64,000 nucleotides of DNA from the NCBI GenBank assembly GCA_961205875.1, contig OY540816.1:7326701-7390700 (forward strand). The letters run 5' to 3'. How positions within the stretch are numbered: the first letter of the stretch is position 1; the number at the start of each line of letters is the position of its first letter. The translations under genes and the position numbers were made by a program. The stretch is from Sialis fuliginosa (taxonomy: Eukaryota; Arthropoda; Insecta; Megaloptera; Sialidae). Positions 57,329 through 64,000 of the stretch are shown one piece after another. The notes under the pieces are model-generated. The model had not been told where the DNA came from. It saw only the letters and a program-made list of their open reading frames with translations, and searched no databases.

Positions 57329-57751
57329 TTAACAAAGATTTATCTCAATTTATTTAAAAAAATATTTTAAACGGTTTGTAATAGAAAGACATTTTTCAAA
57401 GACCTTTAAAAAGTACTATACATGTGCAACAACCAGAAGCTAAGATACATCTCAAGATCATCGTGAAATCCTCAACGTTTGTAATTGTAATTGTTATTGT
57501 AACTACATGTTTGCACTTAAGTACCTACATGCATTCTTTGTAGAGTAATTGCAGATACTATTGTTATATATTTTGTGCCCAGCTTGTTTTTATAACGAAC
57601 TTTTAATTACTTGTGTGAAATAATTTTATAGGGTTCCGAAGAAACTCACTTTGTCGTCCGTCCGTTCGTCTGTCCTTTTCACTCAAAGCTACATATCTCG
57701 TAAACTATATAAGCTAGAAACTTGAAATTTTTACTGAATATGTAAAATGAT

Positions 57752-58671
57752 TAGGGGTGTACCGGATTTTATTCTGGTCATGATTCCGGCTGGATTTTCC
57801 GGAATTAAACAATTTTATTACTGCTTAAAAAATCAAACATAAATATAATAATTATGATATAACATTTTATTAACAAAATTTTTAATAGAAACAATCATTT
57901 CATAACACAAATGCCGTTTTTTAACATTTTGTGCAGCAAAAGTATGATTGTAATTATAACATTAATTGATCTTAAAAAAATAAGATATTTTTTTATAATA
58001 ATATATTAACAAAAATGCTATTATATTATGGACATTAAACTGTAATTATACAGGGTCATATCAGGTGGAACAAATTTGAATAGTTGATCGAGAAAAATAT
58101 TACAAGAAAAAAAGTTCATAAACATGTGTCCGGAAATTCTTCGCGAGAGAGTTTCAGACTCTCAAATATTTTATCTAAAATTAGTTTTTATTTAATATTT
58201 TGAGAACCCATTGTTAAATAGTTATGAATTTTTATAATCGGTTTAGTATTAAACATGTATTAATACTAAACCAATTATTAAAAGAAAGATCGAGTGATAA
58301 TTTTTAAATCGTAGAACAATTTTTCTTTAAAAATGATCACAAAGCTTTTCGTATTTTTGATAATAAAACAACTCGTAACAAAGATACAACGCATTTTATT
58401 CATTATTGAATAAAAATCACAATTGCCATGGAAAACTAAAATATTTTTGTTAGTTGAGGCGTCATAAGCCAAAACTACAACAATCACTCGAGTGCAATAT
58501 TAAAAAGTCAAGTAAGCTTTGGAAAAAATAATACTTGATGTTTAAAATTTTTATATTTATTAAAATTCGTTGGTTATTTTGTTAATGTATAACAACAATG
58601 TTGGCTTTAAGAAGGGAGGTTGGGCGACTGCTCGGGGTGCCAGTTCAGAAGGGGCGGCGGATGGTCACATG
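57752..58671. repeat. About 920-bp dispersed repeat, copy 2 (TAGGGGTGTACCGG)
   Basis: Block order as in 52133-53097: TAGGGGTGTACCGGATTTTA, TGTGCAGCAAAAGTATGATT, TGTCCGGAAATTCTTCGCGA, AACAATCACTCGAGTGCAAT, GGTGCCAGTTCAGAAGGGGC. An inverted match of its segment 58055-58225 follows at 58838-58990, where CTTCCACCTGATATGA mirrors TCATATCAGGTGGAAC, so a palindromic element of about 58048-58996 is embedded in or overlaps this copy. Confidence 0.6.
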
Positions 58672-58999
58672 GAGAAAAACAAATTTTTTTAAACAAAAAA
58701 AAACTAGATATAACTCAATGGGCCCACTGGTCGGACAGGTCCCATATATCTCTGGTCTAAAACTAAATAATCATTGGTTGATACTGGAAATCGATAACAC
58801 GTATAATATTAAACCAGGTGTCAAATTTAAGTACTGTATCACAATGGGTTCTCAAAATATTAAATAAAAACTAATTTGAGACAAAAACTTTGAGAACTGT
58901 AGCTCCCTCACAAAGTTTCCGGATACATGTTTATATGAATTTTTTATTAATAAACTGTTCAAGTTTCTTCCACCTGATATGACTTTCTCTCTGTATATC

Positions 59000-59397
59000 A
59001 ATGATTTTTTTAAATTCCAATTGTTATGGTGTAAAAATATGATTTAATTCTAATTGTCAAATTAGTTATTCTAAAAATGTGTGTTATATTATTGACATTA
59101 GGGTATTAGAAAACTAATATTCATAATACAAAGGTGAGTTTTATTTCTGACCAATTTCATTAAAATTTTTCATATACATATTAAAAAAATATTCACATAA
59201 ACTATACGGAAACAATAAATAATCAGTATTCAAATATTTATAATCATACTGTGTTGGGAAGTTGATTGTGTGGACCTAAAGGGTCTCACCCCACCTCAAG
59301 CTTGTTTTTTTTATTATTAAAATGTATATGTCTTTGGACCCGACTGGTTCCTTTAGACAGCCATTGTGTGCATGGTTATCTAACTTAGGCCCAGTTT
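59000..59397. other. Gene-free stretch, nothing recognised
   Basis: AT-rich, with no supported features before the MITE at 59398. Confidence 0.35.
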
Positions 59398-59687
59398 CTC
59401 AATATGAGTTTAAACTCCATGTCCTAGTTAAACTAGAGTTTAAACTAAAAATGTGTTTCTCAATGTTCAGTTAAAAATTATGAGTTAATCTTAAGATTAA
59501 CTTTTAACTGACGGATAAACTGTCAGTTTGAAATTAATTTTAAGTTTATCTTAAGTTTAACTTTATAATAACACAATTTGTTATGATTTTATCATTAAAT
59601 AACATAGTATAAATAAATAATTATATTATTTATGTTAGTTATACTACTGCAATAATTGTATGTATAAAGTATATATTTAGTATAACA

Positions 59688-60034
59688 CAGTGGCGTAGAT
59701 AGCTTTTTGCGAAGGGGGGGGGGGGGATATGACTAGGGCCGTAACTAGAAGGTAGGTAACTGAGACAAGAGGTAAATAATAATAAATAATTTTGAAATGA
59801 ATGACCTTTTTTTTTATTGTATACTTATATAAATTAAAACTAAAAAAAGGTCATTGAATAAAAAACTAAGCAAATACTGAAGACCTTTTTTTTACTCTTA
59901 ATTTACCCAATTTTTCCTATTTCCTATTTACTATTTTACTATTTTCTTCATGCTAGAAAAGGTTGAAAAAATTTCTTAGTAGAACTCATGGGGGGTGATT
60001 GATCACCTTAATCCCCCTCCTATCTACGCCACTG
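59688..60034. mobile_element. Nested hAT-like MITE, CAGTGGCGTAGATAG ends, perfect 8-bp duplication
   Basis: The left end CAGTGGCGTAGATAG and the right end TATCTACGCCACTG are inverted. GTATAACA occurs on both sides (59680-59687, 60035-60042). G and C homopolymers occupy the subterminal regions. The empty site is preserved in the other host copy near 12207-12222. The most complete copy of the family truncated at 51132. Confidence 0.85.
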
Positions 60035-60163
60035 GTATAACAAAATTAAGTACAGTTAATTTTTAGATTAATGTAACAAAAAGCTCTACTGTGCATGCGC
60101 AAGAGTTAAACTTATATTGAGAAACTGAATTGGTTTAAACTAGACATTATGTGGAGTTTAAAC

Positions 60164-60545
60164 CAGGGCTTCGAACCGTTATTTTTTTCGTTTCGGTTTT
60201 CGTTCCGGTTCGAGCAAAAAAATATTTTTCGGTTCGGTTCCGGTTTTCGTTCCGCAAAAAATAACGGTTTTTTCGGTTTTCGGTTCAGCTCCGAGTGATT
60301 AATTAAAAAAAAAAATTATTTGTATTAAAAAATAATGTTCTACCATAATTTAGAATATTTTATGGTACTTGTATCATAGTTCGAACGACAATTGAAGTGG
60401 GAAATAAGATCATGTTAACGCGCATATTTTAACATGTACTGAACCGTAAAAACCGATATTTTTATTTCGGTTCTGTTCCGGTTTTCGTTCCGGCAAAAAA
60501 TAACGGTTTTTCCGGTTTTCGGTTCAGTTCCGGTTCGAAGCCCTG
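60164..60545. mobile_element. Nested hAT-like MITE, CAGGGCTTCGAACCG ends, perfect 8-bp duplication
   Basis: The left end CAGGGCTTCGAACCG and the right end CGGTTCGAAGCCCTG are perfect complements. GTTTAAAC flanks both (60156-60163, 60546-60553), present once at 12088-12100 of the uninterrupted host copy. The body is rich in TTCGGTTCCGGTTTTCG repeats on both strands. Noncoding. Confidence 0.85.
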
Positions 60546-60719
60546 GTTTAAACCTCAGGTAAAGTTTAACGTAATCTGAAGTTTAAACTTATATTGAGAA
60601 ACTGGGCCTTAGTTGACTGTATTATGGAATTCGGTTGAAGGAACCGCCCCTTTAATGTTTCACATGCATTTATACAAAACAAGTAAAGGTCTTGTCTATG
60701 ATATTTCTATAATTACAGA

Positions 60720-61060
60720 CCAACAGGTAGGTACTTATACCCAGAACACCGAGACATCGGCGATACGCTGACGACGATGTCGCTTATATCCCTCGCACGC
60801 ACACATAAGGGATGCTGCAACAGTAACGATTTTAATCACTGCGCATCTCGGCGTCGCCGGCGCCGTCGCATCGTAGAGTCTGGCATCCCGCATCCGCGTC
60901 GCCGCCAGTCGTCACCAAACTGTGCGTGCGTGCGTGCGCGTGTGATCGCTCTACGTCTCCCATGCGGCGTGTGTTTGTGTGTTGTTGTTGTTGTGTGTGG
61001 CTGCTGCACCGTATCCCTGCTCTCGTTAGAGGTTAACTTGTCAATAACAGTCGGTTAGTA
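60720..61060 (+). promoter_or_regulatory. CpG-rich island, candidate promoter and first exon of a gene to the right
   Basis: A sharp block of CpG-rich DNA (for example CGGCGTCGCCGGCGCCGTCG near 60850-60869) stands in AT-rich surroundings and resembles the LRRC20 distal promoter block in that respect. It ends at a usable donor, GTTAGT after ACAGTCG near 61052. The 93-codon frame 60777-61058 is arginine- and valine-rich from simple repeats and is not convincing as protein. The rest of the window to the right could then be a first intron. Transcription direction is inferred only from the donor. Confidence 0.35.
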
Positions 61061-61082
61061 AAAATACACCTATATTAATGTT

Positions 61083-61728
61083 CTTGTTTTTATAATACAT
61101 ACAAATTCTGTCATGGATGAAGATTATTTTTTTGGGAAAAATTACTTTTTTACTTACGCGTGGATATCTCGTTGAAAAATTTTTTTTTGAAAATTTCTCA
61201 GGGGAATATTTTGTAGAGAATTAAGTGCTCAATTCATATATCCAATAAATTTTATATTTTATATACAAATTCTGTCATGGGTGTTTTTTTTTATTTTTTT
61301 TTTTGGAAAAATTACTTTTTTACTTACGCGTGGATATCTTGTTGAAAAAGTTTTTTTTTGAAAACTTCTCAGGGGAATATTTTGGAGAGAATTCATATAT
61401 TCAATGAATTTTAAAAAATGTTTGTTTAAAAATTATCTTAAAAATTGAATTTTACTTTTCATGATAATGTTTAAACGAACATATCTCGAAAAATATTCGA
61501 TCTATGAATTGAGCACTTGGTAACTTTTTTGTATGAAATTTAATTCTCTATGATATGATGCTGTAAGAAATTAAAACAAATAAATTTTTCAACGAGATAT
61601 TCACGCATAAGTATAAAAGTAATTTTTCCCATGTTAATCAAATGGGAAAAAGACTCGGTTTGCACCGTCCACAGGTTTGATCTATGGGTCTGAAATTTGT
61701 AACTTGATTCAAAGCGGGACCAAAAAAA
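61083..61728. mobile_element. Diverged relative of the 43217-43756 palindromic MITE, left arm duplicated
   Basis: The right part (GGGAAAAAGACTCGGTTTGC, GGGACCAAAAAAAACCCTAA) matches the right arm of 43217-43756. The left arm occurs twice: ATACAAATTCTGTCATGG at about 61099 and 61264, each followed by GGAAAAATTACTTTTTTACT. No clean target duplication. Confidence 0.55.
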
Positions 61729-62709
61729 ACCCTAATGAATATGTTATTTGCACAATATAACCATAGAAAATTTATTTCAAATAAATGATCGTATTTGATG
61801 TGGCTATAAAATAAAATATAAATTTTAAAATAATTATTTTAATGTAAGTCATGTGTATACAACATATCTGAAGTTTATTATTAAATGTCTATACAATAAA
61901 ACATTATTTTATGAATGAAAGTCTTCTTCGATTATGATTCTATTTATTAATTTAAATTCAGTGACAAGTAATGTAAATAAAATTTAAATTTCACGTAAAT
62001 AAGAACTACTAAATTTTCACTTCTTCTTGATGTTATTATGTTGTAAATGTTATTTATAGCTAGTGTCTATTAATAAGTAAGTGCCATCTATAAATATTAA
62101 AACTATGATTGACTTTATATCATTATTAACAGGTTCTTGTAATTATTTATAAAGATAATAACATTCAGAAAATATAGATTCTGATGGTTGAAGTTAATAA
62201 ATATTAAAAAGGTGTACTTAATTCCTTAAGGATGTTTTAAATAACCTACCAGTATTTTTTTCCTTATTGTCAGTGTCAGTTTTAATATTATATATGTCTA
62301 CATTCACAATTCTATTTTTAGCTACATACATGTTTTTTATTATCCTGTAGGTATATTTTAATAAACTATAATAGTTGACTTGTGTGTAATTGGAAACTAA
62401 GAATAAACCGATAAATACTATTGTTTATAAAATGTACAATAAAGAAAATCAATTGTATTCAAATGTTCTGTGATTCAAATCTATATTAAGAAATAAAAAA
62501 TTATAGTTTTAGTGTAAAGAGATAAAGTAAAAATATTATCTTCCGAATTTCACTTTTTTGTTAGTAATTATATTTTTTTAAATTTTAAATTTAAAATAAA
62601 AATCATGATTTGAATTGTGGATTCCAGATTTAAATAATATTGTTTAAGAGCTTTTAAATATGTGGTATATACATGACTTTTTCTTGATTGTTTATAATTC
62701 AGTATAATT
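61729..62709. other. Gene-free stretch, nothing recognised
   Basis: Very AT-rich; no supported gene or delimited repeat. Confidence 0.35.
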
Positions 62710-63343
62710 GAGTATAACCTCTATAACTCGAATCTTAAAAGTTAAATGGTTCGTATTATCGAGGTTTCGAAATAGAAAGGTGTTTGAGATACATAGGTCT
62801 AACAACCTAAAATTTGACTTATAAAGGCTTTCAAGTGAAGGAAAATTATAATTTTAGAAGCAAATATTTATTAAATAATTATGCTTTGATTTATTTGACT
62901 ATTCTAATTAGGTAGCAAACATAATGGTAGATATGAACATACATATGAGATACATAAATCGTAATTCACGAAAGCATAACCTAATGTGACAAAAACTAAA
63001 ATAAACGATTTCAAATGAATCAACTGCGTGGGGTTGCAATTTTGGACACGATTTTTTGTTGCAAAAACATGGGATATACTTAAAATTAGAGGCTGAGATG
63101 AATAAAATTTTAATTATAGAGGTTTATAGGTAAAAATTCTACTTTTAAATTTCAGTGGCTATACATTTTGAATTACAGAGGTCTTATGTGGTGTTTAGTC
63201 GTCTCTTAAATATTCAAATTAAAGGATGTTGCAACTATTTCGACAAACAAAGGCTTTTGCACTGGAGCGGAAGGGAGTGAACAAAATTTAAGACTAACAG
63301 AGGTTTTCGACTTAAAGAGGTTAGAGTTATGAAGGTTTTACTG
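62710..63343. mobile_element. Possible pogo/Tc1-like fossil
   Basis: The left end GAGTATAACCTCTATAACTC and the complement of the right end CAGTAAAACCTTCATAACTC are similar and inverted. The right end is followed by TA. Degenerate AGAGGTTT phrases recur inside. AT-rich body without an open frame. The ends recall pogo/Tigger-type termini; no clean TA was found on the left. Confidence 0.4.
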
Positions 63344-63796
63344 TATTTAAAGCGTGGCAATTTAAAATTAAAGTTATATGTGTGGAGTTTTCAAGTTTGA
63401 AATTCGCAAGAAGTAAATTCGTGTTAGAAAGCCTAATATTGTTCGGAAACCAAAAAGAATTGCATTTGCGAAACAAATTTTATATCTTGGTAATTTTAAA
63501 AGATATGTACTTTAAACTGGAGCTTAAATACTTAAGTTCAAGCATGACTTTAAAATACAATAGGTACATGACTCATTGAAACATTGTTTTATTTAAAATT
63601 ATATCATTGATAAAATTATTCGCTATTGACTCTGAACAATTTCATTTATATAGAACAAGTGGTTGATAATTTTCAATGTACATATGTTAGAACAGATACT
63701 GTTGAAAACCTGATGTTGATTTGTTTTTAAATTTTTTTAAAGAATTATAATTGAATGATATCCTTGTTGAATTTCAATAATTAATTATATGTATGT

Positions 63797-63877
63797 ATAA
63801 GGTACTGGCACCAGTTATGGCCGCTATTAGAGCAAAGTTTACTGTTTTTATGATTGACGGGCTTCTTTTTTGTAATA
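63797..63877. mobile_element. Start of a second AAGGTACTGGCACCAGTT element, interrupted
   Basis: ATAAGGTACTGGCACCAGTT begins a copy of the 1523-2062 element; it continues to GGGCTTCTTTTTTGTAAT and is then interrupted by the GGCATGATGCC element. Confidence 0.5.
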
Positions 63878-64000
63878 GGCATGATGCCTAATTTAAAAAA
63901 AACTATTTTATGATGATCTTACGTGTCTCTTATTTCCAAAAAAATACTTATTTCTGCAGCAAATAAAGGTTTAATCACAAAAATTGACCCTTTTAAAACT
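63878..64000. mobile_element. Second GGCATGATGCC MITE, cut by the window edge
   Basis: Its 123 bases are nearly identical to 54886-55010 (GGCATGATGCCTAAT, CTATTTTATGATGATCTTAC). TA precedes it at 63876-63877. The remainder lies outside the window. Confidence 0.65.

Larger units (their letters stand above)
55823..57400 (+). repeat. Second copy of the 53.8-kb repeat, split by a TTAA element
   Basis: 55850-55951 (CAAGAACGATACATGTTACG to AAAATATTCCC) and 57333 onward (CAAAGATTTATCTCAATTTA) together repeat 54184-54315 in order. They are separated only by the element at 55956-57328 and its TTAA duplication. Confidence 0.7.
59398..60608. mobile_element. PIF/Harbinger-like MITE copy 2, twice interrupted, TTA duplication
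   Basis: Ends GGCCCAGTTTCTCAATATGA and the complement of the right end are flanked by TTA (59395-59397, 60609-60611). Its own sequence is that of 12036-12706 in the opposite orientation. Two younger hAT-like elements are inserted at 59688-60034 and 60164-60545. Confidence 0.8.

Noticed and set aside
60777..61058. 93-codon frame with an arginine run
   Set aside because: The amino-acid runs come from CGN and GTN/TGT simple repeats in a CpG island; no family and no codon pattern supports translation.
63382..63579. 65-codon plus frame near the right edge
   Set aside because: AT-rich composition, no family, no splice or promoter context.

Overview
The window is AT-rich nuclear DNA of an animal, most likely an insect. 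It holds spliced genes with GT-AG introns and AATAAA signals, and dense short inverted-repeat transposons, mariner relics and hAT-like ends. A hemipteran (aphid-like) origin is only an impression from the base composition and repeat style. No bacterial, viral or organellar gene is visible.

Five conserved protein genes can be built exon by exon, all on the + strand. (1) LRRC20, a small leucine-rich-repeat protein, has two alternative coding first exons (4830-4989 and 14334-14397) joined to shared exons at 14775-15086 and 15173-15336. (2) An FKBP15/WAFL homologue (19245-22035) keeps the N-terminal EVH1-like part and the coiled coil, but has no room for the FKBP domain that names the family. (3) SDAD1 (26262-37246, seven exons) is a 60S ribosome biogenesis factor. 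(4) ORC5 (28206-29606) is a single-exon gene lying entirely inside SDAD1 intron 1 on the same strand. (5) ARL5 (39557-42475, five exons) is a trans-Golgi small GTPase of exactly 179 residues. A GC-rich island at 60720-61060 may be the promoter and first exon of a gene beyond the right edge. The genes share no pathway; this is a chance neighbourhood of housekeeping genes.

Most of the rest is transposon debris. From about 43 kb to the right edge no conserved protein gene was recognised. Elements were delimited by terminal inverted repeats and target-site duplications: hAT-like (8-bp duplications), PIF/Harbinger-like (TTA/TAA), piggyBac-like (TTAA), Tc1/mariner-like (TA), long palindromic MITEs up to 930 bp, and two mariner transposase relics. 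Several nested insertions can be read with a second copy in the window serving as the empty site. The most striking is a TTAA-flanked element (55956-57328) carrying four near-identical 320-bp tandem units.

Limits: superfamily names rest on duplication length and terminal motifs read by eye. Exon joins rest on splice motifs, reading phase and remembered family sequences. Nothing here was aligned or searched computationally.
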